Below are positions 25,330 through 33,667 of a stretch of DNA of 64,000 nucleotides, piece after piece. The stretch comes from Thiobacillus denitrificans. Lineage in GTDB: Bacteria > Pseudomonadota > Gammaproteobacteria > Burkholderiales > Thiobacillaceae. The translations under genes were made by a program, and so were the position numbers. The notes beneath the pieces were generated by a model. It searched no databases, was not told the DNA's origin, and worked only from the letters and a program-made list of their open reading frames with translations. How positions within the stretch are numbered: position 1 is the stretch's first letter; each line of letters starts with the position of its first letter. The stretch spans positions 79,151 through 143,150 of the forward strand of contig DDRS01000009.1 of NCBI GenBank assembly GCA_002343685.1, written 5' to 3'.

Positions 25330-26148
25330 TTACTCGATTTTTGCATCGGCGCGCGCTGCCGTGATGGCGTCGCGGATGCGCTGTTGCTGCAGCTGCTTGA
25401 CGATTTCACTCCGCACGGCATCCAGCGGCGGCAGCTTGGGCGTACGCGTATCGTCGAGACGGATGATGTGGTAGCCGAATTGCGTCTTCACCGGGGTTTT
25501 GGTGATTTCGCCTTTTTTCAGGCCAGCCAGCGCGTCGGAGAATTCGGGCACGAAGGCACGCCGGTCGGACCAGTCCAGTGCGCCACCGTTCTTGGCGGAG
25601 CCGGGATCCTTGGAATATTTCTTCGCCAGATCTTCGAATTTGGCCTTCTTGCTGCCCAACTCGGCGATCAGTTTCTTCGCTTCGGCCTCGGTTTTCACCA
25701 GAATGTGGTGGGCCTGGTATTCCGGCTCCATCGGCTCCGTTTTGGCTTTGTCGTACATCGCCTGGATTTCGGCGTCGGTGACCGGGTGGGCCTTGACGTA
25801 ATCCTCCAGGTAGGCCTTGGCAAGCTGATCCTTGCGGCGGATATCCAGTGCCGCGGCCAGATGCGGTTCCTTGTCGAGTCCCTTGTCGAGCGCGGCGCGC
25901 GACAGCAGTTCAAGATTGATCAGGGACTCGCGTACGCGGGCATCCAGTTGCGGGGAGTCGGGCTGGCCCTGGGCCATTTCGCGCTTGACCAGGTCGCCGT
26001 ACAGGGCGGGAATTGCCTTGCCGTTGACCACAGCCAGCGGCTTGTCGGCGGCCGCGGCCGGAGTGGGGGTCGCAGGCGCGGGTGTTTGCGCCTGTGCCAG
26101 CGGGGTGAACGCCAGCATGATCAGGGCGGGGAGAAGGGCAAGACGCAT
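25330..26148 (-). CDS. Periplasmic parvulin-type peptidyl-prolyl isomerase
   Basis: A 272-residue secreted chaperone/isomerase. It has a signal peptide (MRLALLPALIMLAFTPLAQA), a Pro/Ala linker, a SurA-N-like helical part, then one parvulin domain (about residues 140-235: AHHILVKTEAEAKKL, KYSKDPGSAKNGGALDW, FGYHIIRLDD). It probably helps fold outer-membrane or periplasmic proteins. It is the last gene of yciB-yciI-bolA-ppiC, with 11 nt to bolA. Confidence 0.9.
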   Translation of the reverse strand: MRLALLPALIMLAFTPLAQAQTPAPATPTPAAAADKPLAVVNGKAIPALYGDLVKREMAQGQPDSPQLDARVRESLINLELLSRAALDKGLDKEPHLAAALDIRRKDQLAKAYLEDYVKAHPVTDAEIQAMYDKAKTEPMEPEYQAHHILVKTEAEAKKLIAELGSKKAKFEDLAKKYSKDPGSAKNGGALDWSDRRAFVPEFSDALAGLKKGEITKTPVKTQFGYHIIRLDDTRTPKLPPLDAVRSEIVKQLQQQRIRDAITAARADAKIE

Positions 26149-26159
26149 TCGGATTCCTT

Positions 26160-26423
26160 TCAGAGTTCTTCCGGGGTTAAAGCAGTGATCGACAACGCAT
26201 GAATCTCGCGTTGCATGAGCTCGCCCATGGCTTCGTATACCAGTCGGTGGCGGGCGAGGGTGGAAAGATTACGAAATTTATGTGACACCAAGGTGAGACG
26301 GAAGTGCCCGCCACCCGAGGCTGCCCCGGCGTGGCCTCGGTGCTGGGCGCTTTCGTCTTCCAGCGTGTAGGTTTCAGGCTCCAGCGCGGCAAGGCGCTGG
26401 CGGATCAAATCGGCGGTGCTCAT
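26160..26423 (-). CDS. BolA family protein
   Basis: An 87-residue BolA: MSTADLIRQRLAALEPE, GGGHFRLTLVSHKF and the signature RHRLVYEAMGELMQREIHALSI with its conserved His. BolA proteins pair with monothiol glutaredoxins in iron-sulfur trafficking and act as regulators. The ATG at 26423 overlaps the YciI stop (ATGA), which sets the start. Confidence 0.93.
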   Translation of the reverse strand: MSTADLIRQRLAALEPETYTLEDESAQHRGHAGAASGGGHFRLTLVSHKFRNLSTLARHRLVYEAMGELMQREIHALSITALTPEEL

Positions 26424-26722
26424 GCGGGAAAAGTTTTCCGGAAGGGCTTGACGCTGACGCCGGCATAGACGCCAGCCGCCAGGTAGGGGTCGGCTTCGGC
26501 CCATGCCTGCGCGTCGGCGAGCGTATCGAATTCGGCGACGATCAGGCTGCCGGTAAAGCCTGCAGCGCCCGGGTCATTGCTGTCGACGGCGGGAAACGGG
26601 CCGGCCAGCAATAGCCGTCCCGCTTGCTGCAAGGCGTGCAGGCGTTCCGCGTGGGCGGGGCGGGTGGCGACCCGCTGGTCAAGGCTGTCGGGCGCATCCT
26701 GGCCGACGATGGCATAGAACAT
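26420..26722 (-). CDS. YciI family protein
   Basis: A 100-residue YciI protein: MFYAIVGQDAPDSLDQR, the RPAHAERLHALQQAGRLLLAGP block with the conserved His, and EADPYLAAGVY. It has a ferredoxin-like dimer fold; activity is not established for most members. It is distinct from the DGPF proteins at 20125 and 21186, although it shares the superfamily. It sits between yciB and bolA, overlapping both ends by 1-4 nt. Confidence 0.92.
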   Translation of the reverse strand: MFYAIVGQDAPDSLDQRVATRPAHAERLHALQQAGRLLLAGPFPAVDSNDPGAAGFTGSLIVAEFDTLADAQAWAEADPYLAAGVYAGVSVKPFRKTFPA

Positions 26723-27354
26723 TATTGCTTTTCTTCCTTGTCGAACGATTCTTTATCCAAATACCGGGTCAGCATCATGCTTTGGCCGATTACGAACACC
26801 AGCATCAACCCCAGACTGCCGAACAGCTTGAAATCCACCCAGGTATCCGTCGAGAAGTTGAAGGCGACAAACAGATTTGCAACCCCCATGAAGGCAAAAA
26901 ATCCACCCCAACTCGCGTTCAACCGACCCCATGCGACGTCAGGAAGTTCCATCTGTTCGTTCATGACGCTTTTGATGACGTTGCGGCCGAAGGCGGCGGC
27001 CCCGAAAATGATGCCGGCGAAAATCCAGTACAGCACGGTCGGCTTCCATTTGATGAAGCTTTCGTCGTGCAGCCACAGCGTGGCGCCGCCGAACAGCACG
27101 ATGATGCCGAGGCTGACCCACATCATGGTGTCGGCCTTGTGGCCGCGCAGCTTGACCCAGGCGATCTGCCCGACGCTGGCGACGATGGCGACCAGCGTGG
27201 CGAGGTAGATGCCGGGCTTCTCGCCCACGCCTGTCGGCTGGGGCAGACCGAGACCGGCCAGCAAGGTGCGGGTGGCGTCGGCGTTGGCGTCGCCCAGCTT
27301 GTAGGCGATGAAAAAGACGATGATGGGGAAGAGATCGAACAGCAGTTTTTTCAT
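26722..27354 (-). CDS. yciB: Inner membrane-spanning protein YciB / septation protein A
   Basis: A 210-residue membrane protein with five to six hydrophobic segments starting MKKLLFDLFPIIVFFIAYKL. RPN-like NASWGGFFAFMGVANLFVAF and WVDFKLFGSLGLM are family blocks. YciB affects septation and envelope synthesis with YciA/DcrB-type partners; mechanism unresolved. First gene of the yciB-yciI-bolA-ppiC unit; the 107-bp gap to the divergent PHP gene is the likely promoter region. Confidence 0.93.
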   Translation of the reverse strand: MKKLLFDLFPIIVFFIAYKLGDANADATRTLLAGLGLPQPTGVGEKPGIYLATLVAIVASVGQIAWVKLRGHKADTMMWVSLGIIVLFGGATLWLHDESFIKWKPTVLYWIFAGIIFGAAAFGRNVIKSVMNEQMELPDVAWGRLNASWGGFFAFMGVANLFVAFNFSTDTWVDFKLFGSLGLMLVFVIGQSMMLTRYLDKESFDKEEKQ

Positions 27355-27461
27355 TATGGTGGGGCCGCGCAGTCAGCCGTAATTCGGGCGATTCCTTATT
27401 TTGCTATGATTCCCCCTCCTGACCAAGCGCTTTTGGCGCTGGTCGCCAGACCCGATCATCG

Positions 27462-28325
27462 ATGCTCAATATCGATCTGCATTGCCATTCCAACGTGTCA
27501 GACGGCGTATTGCCGCCCGCCGAAGTCGTTGCGCGCGCGGCCGCAAACGGCGTGCACGCGCTCGCACTGACCGATCACGACGACGTGGCAGGGCTTGCTG
27601 CTGCGCAGGCGGCGGCCGAGGGCACCGAGCTGGCGCTGATCCCGGGCGTCGAGATCTCGGTGACCTGGAACGGACAGACCGTTCACATCGTCGGCCTGCG
27701 CATCGATCCGGTTCATCCGGAACTGGCGGCCGGCCTGCACAACATCCGCATGGGCCGTATCGAGCGTGCGCAACGCATGGGGGACGACCTGGCTCGCTCC
27801 GGTATCGTCGGTGCGTATGAAGGCGCCTACGACTTTGCCGCCAACAAGCAAATGGTCGGTCGCACGCATTTCGCCCGCTGGCTGGTGGCGCAGGGTCATG
27901 TGCCCGACATGCGCAGTGCCTTCCGGCGCTTCCTGACGCGCGGCAATCCCGGCTACGTCGAGCACCAGTGGACCACGCTGGAAAATGCCGTCGGCTGGAT
28001 TCGCGCCAGCGGCGGCATGGCCGTGATCGCGCACCCGGGGCGCTACGCTTTCAATGCGCGCGAACTGCACCTGCTGCTGGATGCCTTCCGCGCGCTGGGC
28101 GGCGAAGGCATCGAGGTCATCACCGGCAGCCACCATCCATCCGAATACGGCAAGTTTGCCGACCTGGCCCGTGCATTCGGCCTCAAGGCTTCGCGCGGGG
28201 CGGATTTTCATGCGCCGGGCGAGGGCATCGATATCGGCCGGCTGCCCGCGCTGCCGCACTACTGCCAGCCGGTCTGGCAAGGCTGGCCGGAGCTTGAAAC
28301 GCATTTTTCCCTTTCCCCGACCTGA
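27462..28325 (+). CDS. PHP-domain phosphoesterase (RNase AM / 3',5'-nucleoside bisphosphate phosphatase, YciV type)
   Basis: A 287-residue PHP protein. Metal ligands appear in order: DLHCHSNVSDG (residues 5-15), ALTDHDDV, GVEIS, RTHFARWL, IAHPGRYAF, ITGSHHPSEY and GADFHAPGE. YciV-type enzymes trim 5' ends of RNA and hydrolyse 3'-phosphoadenosine 5'-phosphate. It is followed by yciO, an M50 protease and trpS, a conserved betaproteobacterial order. Confidence 0.88.
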   Translation: MLNIDLHCHSNVSDGVLPPAEVVARAAANGVHALALTDHDDVAGLAAAQAAAEGTELALIPGVEISVTWNGQTVHIVGLRIDPVHPELAAGLHNIRMGRIERAQRMGDDLARSGIVGAYEGAYDFAANKQMVGRTHFARWLVAQGHVPDMRSAFRRFLTRGNPGYVEHQWTTLENAVGWIRASGGMAVIAHPGRYAFNARELHLLLDAFRALGGEGIEVITGSHHPSEYGKFADLARAFGLKASRGADFHAPGEGIDIGRLPALPHYCQPVWQGWPELETHFSLSPT

Positions 28326-28331
28326 CGATTT

Positions 28332-28955
28332 ATGGCGCAATTTTTTAATATCCACGCAGAAAACCCGCAACCCCGCCTGATCCAGCAGGCGGTCGACATC
28401 CTCAAGCGCGGGGGCGTGATCGTCTATCCCACCGATTCCTGCTACGCATTGGGCTGCCATATCGGCGACAAGGAGGCGGCGATGCGGCTGCTGTCGGTGC
28501 GCGGACTCGATACCGGACACGACCTCACGCTGATCTGCCGCGACCTGTCCGAACTCGGACGCTACGCCCAGGTCGGCAACACCCAGTTCCGTTTCCTGAA
28601 GGCACATACCCCGGGCGCCTATACCTTCATCCTGCGCGGTACCCGTGAAGTGCCGAAGCGTCTGCTGCACAAGAAGCATGACACCATCGGCTTGCGGGTT
28701 CCCGCGCATCCCATCGTGCAGGCGCTGCTGGCCGAACTCGGCGAGCCCATCCTGTCGTCCACGCTGCTGCTGTATGGAGAAGACGTGCCGTTGACCGAAC
28801 CCTGGGAAATCCGCGAACGCCTGGAACACCTCGTCGATCTGGTCATCGATGGCGGTGCCTGCGGCCTGACCCCGACCACCGTCGTCGATCTCACGACCGA
28901 CACGCCGTCCGTGCTGCGTTTCGGCAAGGGCGATACGTCGGACTTCGAGGCCTGA
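28332..28955 (+). CDS. Sua5/YciO/YrdC family protein (YciO type)
   Basis: A 207-residue protein with the YrdC fold: GGVIVYPTDSCYALGCHIGD, CRDLSELGRYA, TFILRGTREVPKRLL and SSTLLL. It is close to the YciO branch, whose role in threonylcarbamoyl-AMP synthesis is debated; the main t6A enzyme may be encoded elsewhere. It starts 6 nt after the PHP gene stop. Confidence 0.9.
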   Translation: MAQFFNIHAENPQPRLIQQAVDILKRGGVIVYPTDSCYALGCHIGDKEAAMRLLSVRGLDTGHDLTLICRDLSELGRYAQVGNTQFRFLKAHTPGAYTFILRGTREVPKRLLHKKHDTIGLRVPAHPIVQALLAELGEPILSSTLLLYGEDVPLTEPWEIRERLEHLVDLVIDGGACGLTPTTVVDLTTDTPSVLRFGKGDTSDFEA

Positions 28956-28956
28956 G

Positions 28957-29691
28957 ATGGATATCGCGCTAATAGTTCAAGAAGTAATCCAGAAAATCAC
29001 CATATTCGCGCTTCCGGTGATCTTTGCGATCACCCTGCATGAAGCGGCACATGGCTACGTGGCGCGCTTTTTCGGCGACATGACCGCAGCCGCGACAGGG
29101 CGGATCACCGCCAATCCGCTCAAGCACATCGACCCGGTAGGAACGATCCTGGTGCCGCTGGTGATTCTGCTGACCAGCAAACTTCTGGGCGGCGGGATGA
29201 TCCTGTTCGGCTGGGCCAAGCCGGTACCGGTCAACTTTGGCCGCCTGCGGCGCCCCAAGCAGGACATGCTGTGGGTGGCCGCCGCCGGTCCCGGCATGAA
29301 CTTTGTCATGGCCGTGTTCTGGGCGCTGATGATCCAGCTTGCGATTACGCTACATAGTGGATTCTTCAGCAAGCCGATGGCATACATGGGCGCGGCAGGC
29401 GTATTCATCAACGTCATCCTGATGGCGCTGAATCTCATTCCGCTGCCGCCGCTCGACGGCGGCCGCATCGCCGTCAGCCTGCTGCCGATGAAGCAGGCCA
29501 TGCAGTTCGCCCGGCTGGAGCCGTATGGCCTGTTCATCCTGCTCGGCCTGATGTTCATTCCAATCGGTGGTACAAGCATCCTCGGTTTCATCCTGTGGCC
29601 GCTCATCAGCGTGTTCATCGGCCTGACCGCACTGGTCACCGGCCTGGACTCCACCCAGCTGGTCGGCTTGATCCAGCTCGTACTGTCCTGA
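28957..29691 (+). CDS. Site-2 protease family (M50) membrane metalloprotease
   Basis: A 244-residue protein with about six membrane segments. The zinc motif HEAAH is in AITLHEAAHGYVARFFGD (about residues 24-41) and the second ligand motif is LPPLDGGRI (about 166-174). This short FtsH-independent branch is often called rhomboid-like or SpoIVFB-like; substrates are unknown. It starts 1 nt after the yciO stop and is followed by the heptamer repeats before trpS. Confidence 0.9.
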   Translation: MDIALIVQEVIQKITIFALPVIFAITLHEAAHGYVARFFGDMTAAATGRITANPLKHIDPVGTILVPLVILLTSKLLGGGMILFGWAKPVPVNFGRLRRPKQDMLWVAAAGPGMNFVMAVFWALMIQLAITLHSGFFSKPMAYMGAAGVFINVILMALNLIPLPPLDGGRIAVSLLPMKQAMQFARLEPYGLFILLGLMFIPIGGTSILGFILWPLISVFIGLTALVTGLDSTQLVGLIQLVLS

Positions 29692-29695
29692 CCCC

Positions 29696-29723
29696 CTCAC
29701 CACTCACCACTCACCACTCACCC
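29696..29723 (+). repeat. Heptamer array CTCACCA before trpS
   Basis: Four tandem 7-nt units: CTCACCA at 29696, 29703 and 29710, and CTCACCC at 29717. They fill nearly all of the 35 nt between the M50 stop and the trpS ATG. No purine-rich ribosome binding site is left. See the related dnaJ leader. Confidence 0.85.
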
Positions 29724-29726
29724 AAC

Positions 29727-30932
29727 ATGTATTCCGATCGCGTTCTCTCCGGCATGCGCCCCACCGGGCGCCTGCATCTTGGCCACTATCACGGCGTCCT
29801 GAAAAACTGGCTGCGCCTGCAGAACGAATACCAGTGCCTGTTCTTCGTTGCCGACTGGCACGCGCTGACCACGCACTACGACACCCCCCAGGGGATCGAC
29901 GAGAACGTCCGCGACATGGTGGTGGACTGGCTTGCGGCAGGCGTCGATCCGGCGCAGGCGACCCTGTTCGTGCAGTCGCGCGTGATCGAGCATGCCGAAC
30001 TGCATCTGCTGCTGTCGATGATGACGCCGCTCGGCTGGCTGGAGCGCGTGCCGACCTACAAGGACCAGCAGGAAAAGCTGGCCAACAAGGACCTCTCGAC
30101 CTACGGCTTCCTCGGTTATCCGTTGCTGATGAGCGCCGACATCCTGATCTATCGCGCCAACCGCGTGCCGGTCGGCGAGGACCAGATCCCGCATATCGAG
30201 TTCACCCGCGAACTGGCTCGCCGGTTCAACCACATGTATGGACGCGAGCCGGGGTTCGAGGACAAGGCGCGCGCCGCGGTCAAGAAGCTCGGCTCGAAGA
30301 AGGCTCGGCTCTATGAGGAATGCCGCACCGCCTATCAGGAAAAGGGTGACGACGAGGCGCTGGAATCGGCCAAGGCGCTGCTGAACGACGCGCAGAACCT
30401 GTCGATGAACGATCGCGAACGCCTGTTCGGCTATCTCGAAGGCTCCGGCAAGATGATCCTCGTCGAGCCCGAGGCCCTGCTGACCGAGGCCTCGAAAATG
30501 CCGGGGCTGGACGGGCAGAAGATGTCCAAGTCCTATGGCAATACGATTGCCTTGCGCGAGGATCCCGAGACGGTTACCAAGAAGATCCGCACGATGCCGA
30601 CCGACCCTGCGCGCGTCCGCCGTACCGACCCCGGCAATCCGGCCAACTGTCCGGTGTGGCAGTTCCATCTGGTGTATTCCGACGACGCGACCCGGCAATG
30701 GGCCACGGCGGGCTGCACCAGCGCCGGAATCGGCTGCCTCGAATGCAAGCAGCCGGTCATCGACGCCGTGCTGGCCGAGCTCGCGCCGATCCGCGAGCGT
30801 GCGGTGTATTACGAAGACAATCCCGACCAGGTGCGCAACATCCTCGCCGACGGCTGCGAGAAGGCGCAGGAGTTGGCGCGCGACACCATGCGCGACGTGC
30901 GGGAATCGATGGGACTGACGTTCGGTTATTGA
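29727..30932 (+). CDS. trpS: Tryptophanyl-tRNA synthetase
   Basis: A 401-residue class I synthetase, of the longer type with an insertion. The HIGH-like motif is HLGHYHG (residues 14-20) and KMSKS is in DGQKMSKSYGN (about 268). The ATG at 29727 begins the conserved MYSDRVLSGMRPTG; the frame is open upstream through the CTCACCA repeats. It charges tRNA-Trp. scpA/scpB, which often follow trpS in this group, are absent; a DUF883 cluster follows instead. Confidence 0.96.
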   Translation: MYSDRVLSGMRPTGRLHLGHYHGVLKNWLRLQNEYQCLFFVADWHALTTHYDTPQGIDENVRDMVVDWLAAGVDPAQATLFVQSRVIEHAELHLLLSMMTPLGWLERVPTYKDQQEKLANKDLSTYGFLGYPLLMSADILIYRANRVPVGEDQIPHIEFTRELARRFNHMYGREPGFEDKARAAVKKLGSKKARLYEECRTAYQEKGDDEALESAKALLNDAQNLSMNDRERLFGYLEGSGKMILVEPEALLTEASKMPGLDGQKMSKSYGNTIALREDPETVTKKIRTMPTDPARVRRTDPGNPANCPVWQFHLVYSDDATRQWATAGCTSAGIGCLECKQPVIDAVLAELAPIRERAVYYEDNPDQVRNILADGCEKAQELARDTMRDVRESMGLTFGY

Positions 30933-31145
30933 GCGTTGGCCAGGCAAGCAGCCGGAACGAAAGACGAGCCCAAACCGGATAGGCCTTTGTCTGAGCCAGC
31001 GCTCGATCGCCTGCAATGCGATGCCCCGTGCGCAGACTGTGCAGGGAAATTGGCCTATAAATATGAATGAAGGTGAAGGCGTTTATCGTGGGCTGGCTTG
31101 AATCACGCTGGCCTTGAGCATCGGCATTTAATGGAGGAATAGGCA

Positions 31146-31481
31146 ATGAGCACGCAAAACGTATCTGGCGAATCGGATGTTCCCGACGTAACGAAAGAGC
31201 AGCTTATTGCTGATTTCAAGACGGTCGTATCGGATGCCGAGGCTTTGATCAAGGCGACGGCCAACCAGGGCGGCGAGGCACTGGCTTCGGTGCGCGCCAA
31301 GGCCGAAGCGTCGCTTGCCAAGGCGAAAGCACAGATGGCCGACGCCGAAGCTGCGCTGCTGGTGCGGGCCAAGGCGGCTGCCAAGGCGACGGATGCCTAC
31401 GTTCACGAGAATCCGTGGAAAGCGATCGGCATTTCCGCCAGTATCGCGCTGCTTGTCGGTTTCATCATGGGGCGCCGCTAG
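31146..31481 (+). CDS. DUF883 family protein (YqjD/ElaB-like, membrane-anchored)
   Basis: A 111-residue protein with a long Ala/Lys/Glu-rich amphipathic helix and a single C-terminal membrane anchor ending GISASIALLVGFIMGRR, the DUF883 hallmark. E. coli relatives tie inactive ribosomes to the inner membrane in stationary phase. GGAGG lies 9 nt before the ATG. The 213-bp gap upstream holds CTATAAAT, a possible stress-sigma -10. First gene of a YqjD-YqjE-YqjK-like cluster. Confidence 0.9.
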   Translation: MSTQNVSGESDVPDVTKEQLIADFKTVVSDAEALIKATANQGGEALASVRAKAEASLAKAKAQMADAEAALLVRAKAAAKATDAYVHENPWKAIGISASIALLVGFIMGRR

Positions 31482-31490
31482 CGACATCTC

Positions 31491-31883
31491 ATGAGTGACC
31501 CCAAACCAGGTGGAAGCGGGGGGGTGTTCGATTCCCTGAAGGGGCTCGCCGCAAGTCTCATCGCTATCGTGCACACCCGGCTCGACCTGCTGTCGACGGA
31601 ACTGGAAGAAGAGCGGGCGCGGCTGGCCTCAGTGCTGGTGATGCTGTTTGTGGCGCTGTTCTGTATCGGTATCGGTGTGGTGCTGCTCGTTTTCCTGATC
31701 GTGGTCGCCTTCTGGGAGAGCCATCGCCTTCTGGCACTGGCGGGACTGACGGCATTTTTCCTGGTGGGCGGTGCGACGGCGATTGGTTTCGCCCGGCACC
31801 GACTCAGAACTAAACCGAAGCTGTTCGCCGCAAGCCTGGCCGAGTTATCGAAGGACCGAGAGCACTTGGTGCAACGATCATGA
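31491..31883 (+). CDS. YqjE-like phage holin family membrane protein
   Basis: A 130-residue protein with two central membrane segments (ASVLVMLFVALFCIGIGVVL and LALAGLTAFFLVGGATAIGF) and a charged C-terminus. The pattern and the place after a DUF883 gene fit YqjE (holin superfamily III-like). No lysis role is implied. It overlaps the next gene by 4 nt (ATGA). Confidence 0.85.
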   Translation: MSDPKPGGSGGVFDSLKGLAASLIAIVHTRLDLLSTELEEERARLASVLVMLFVALFCIGIGVVLLVFLIVVAFWESHRLLALAGLTAFFLVGGATAIGFARHRLRTKPKLFAASLAELSKDREHLVQRS

Positions 31884-32158
31884 GCAATACTTCGAACCGT
31901 CTGGCCGAACGCCGTGAGAACCTGGTGGCGCAGGCTGCAGCGCAACGGCGCGCATTGGCGCAAACCGTTGCACCCTGGCATGCACCGTTGGCATTGGCGG
32001 ATCAGGGCCTGGCGGCACTTCGCACCGTCAGACGGCATCCGGTCCTGTTGCTAGGCGCTGCACTTGTGTTCGCACGCCTGCGGCGGGGACGCGCGGGCAT
32101 ATGGCCCCGGTACCTGTGGGCAGGATGGCAGATCGGGCGTCGGATATTCAGGGACTGA
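31880..32158 (+). CDS. YqjK-like small protein
   Basis: A 92-residue protein: an N-terminal helix rich in Arg/Gln (NRLAERRENLVAQAAAQRRA) and a weakly hydrophobic stretch (HPVLLLGAALVFARL) with an Arg-rich tail. Sequence identity to YqjK is weak, but the gene order YqjD-YqjE-YqjK supports the name. Function unknown. Confidence 0.7.
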   Translation: MSNTSNRLAERRENLVAQAAAQRRALAQTVAPWHAPLALADQGLAALRTVRRHPVLLLGAALVFARLRRGRAGIWPRYLWAGWQIGRRIFRD

Positions 32159-32180
32159 ACAATTCAACAGGAGAATGGAA

Positions 32181-32840
32181 ATGCGCTACCTGCTTATTGT
32201 GTTGTCAATGCTGTTTGTCCCATTAACGACGGTGCGTGCGGACGTCAGCGTCGGCGTCGGCATCAGCGTGCCCGGCGTCAGCATCGGGATCAACATGCCG
32301 GCCTATCCGCGGCTCGTTCGGGTGCCAGGCTATCCGGTCTACTACGATCCGCGCGTGGATTTGAATTTCTTCTTCTACGACGGACTGTACTGGGTATTTA
32401 TTGGGGACAACTGGTATGTGAGCAGCTGGTATAACGGGCCGTGGGATTTGGTGGATTACTATGACGTGCCGCTGTATATCCTGCGTATCCCGGTGCGCTA
32501 CTACCGTCGTCCGCCGCCCTATTTCCATGGCTGGCGTGCCGACGCGCCGCCGCGCTGGGGCGAGCACTGGGGCCGCGAGTGGGAACAGCGTCGAGGGGGG
32601 TGGGACCAATGGGACCGCCGTTCCTCCCCCCGCCCCGCACCGTTGCCGTCCTATCAGCGGAATTATTCGGGAGATCGCTACCCGCGCGAGCAGGAACGTC
32701 AGCATACGATTCGTTCCGAACGCTACCGTTACCAGCCGCGCGAGCCCGTGACACAGCAGCATTATCAAATGCAGCGCGGCCCATCCGGGCAACAAGGGCA
32801 GGGGAAGAGAAACGAAGGGCGCGGTCCGGATCACCGGTGA
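32181..32840 (+). CDS. Exported protein with Tyr/Trp-rich body and Arg/Gln-rich tail
   Basis: A 219-residue protein with a signal peptide (MRYLLIVLSMLFVPLTTVRA). The mature part has VGVGISVPGVSIGINMPAYP followed by YPVYYDP and FFYDGLYWVFIGDNWY, repeats seen in YXWGXW/BcpO-like exported proteins. The last 90 residues are low complexity, rich in Trp, Arg, Gln and Pro. AACAGGAGAA supports the ATG at 32181. Function unknown; it may work in the envelope with the YqjD-like cluster before it. Confidence 0.75.
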   Translation: MRYLLIVLSMLFVPLTTVRADVSVGVGISVPGVSIGINMPAYPRLVRVPGYPVYYDPRVDLNFFFYDGLYWVFIGDNWYVSSWYNGPWDLVDYYDVPLYILRIPVRYYRRPPPYFHGWRADAPPRWGEHWGREWEQRRGGWDQWDRRSSPRPAPLPSYQRNYSGDRYPREQERQHTIRSERYRYQPREPVTQQHYQMQRGPSGQQGQGKRNEGRGPDHR

Positions 32841-32882
32841 TCCGAACGAACGATCGATAAAGAGTAGATGGAAGGTGTTGGC

Positions 32883-33194
32883 GTGCTGGTGACGTTTACG
32901 TGCAAAGCCTATGCGGACATTACCATGTTCGGTGATGTCGCATTAGGCATGTTGAGAATGATGGGACACAGCGAAACGGTTCCCGGCGCGATTCTGGCCG
33001 AGGATGTGCCTGCGGCGCTGGATCGTTTGAAGCGCGCGGTCGAAACGGCCAAGGCGGCCGCGCCGCACGATGCATCGGAGAGCAGGGGTGACGACACGGA
33101 TGAGCCGCCTGTCAGCCTGGCGCACCGGGCCTTGCCCCTGATCGAACTGCTCACCGCCGCCGCGCAGCAAAAGGTCGATGTGATGTGGAAATGA
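32883..33194 (+). CDS. DUF1840 family protein
   Basis: A 103-residue protein typical of betaproteobacteria: LVTFTCKAYADITMFGDVAL, then MMGHSETVPGAILAEDVPAALDRL and a C-terminal PLIELLTAAAQQKVDVMW. The GTG at 32883 is preferred because it gives the conserved MLVTF start and GGAAGG lies about 9 nt upstream; an ATG at 32868 adds five residues. Function unknown. Confidence 0.85.
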   Translation: MLVTFTCKAYADITMFGDVALGMLRMMGHSETVPGAILAEDVPAALDRLKRAVETAKAAAPHDASESRGDDTDEPPVSLAHRALPLIELLTAAAQQKVDVMWK

Positions 33195-33225
33195 AGCGAA
33201 CGCGCTATCCGTAAGCTTGATCCGA

Positions 33226-33651
33226 TCAATGCTCGGTTCCAGGTTTCAAGCCACGTAGTTTCTTGGTCTCGCCCCGCCGCTGCTTGCTGTCCAGACGCCG
33301 TTTTTTTGACGCCAGTGTGGGACGGGTCGGACGGCGCGGCGTTTCCACTTCGCAGGCTTCGCGAATCAGTGCGAGCAGCCGTTCCAGCGCATCGTCACGG
33401 TTGCGCCGCTGGCTCCGATAACGCTCGGCTTCGAGGATCAGGATCCCCTCCTGGGTGAGGCGGCGGCCCGCGAGGGCCATCAGGCGGACGCGAACCGGCT
33501 CGGGCAGCGAGGGAGAATGGGCGACGTCGAAGCGCAGTTGCACGGCGGTCGACACCTTGTTGACGTTTTGCCCGCCGGGGCCCGAGGCGCGCACGAAGTC
33601 TTCCTGGATTTCACGCTCGTCGAGCTCGATCTGGGCGTTGACCCGGATCAT
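33226..33651 (-). CDS. arfB: Alternative ribosome-rescue factor ArfB (YaeJ)
   Basis: A 141-residue release-factor-like hydrolase. The catalytic GGQ is in ASGPGGQNVNKVSTAVQLRF (about residues 23-42) and the C-terminal tail is basic (KKRRLDSKQRRGETKKLRG), which enters the empty mRNA channel of stalled ribosomes. It frees ribosomes stuck on mRNAs without a stop codon. murI follows upstream on the same strand with 16 nt. Confidence 0.93.
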   Translation of the reverse strand: MIRVNAQIELDEREIQEDFVRASGPGGQNVNKVSTAVQLRFDVAHSPSLPEPVRVRLMALAGRRLTQEGILILEAERYRSQRRNRDDALERLLALIREACEVETPRRPTRPTLASKKRRLDSKQRRGETKKLRGLKPGTEH

Positions 33652-33667
33652 GGCCGTCGTGTTTCAA

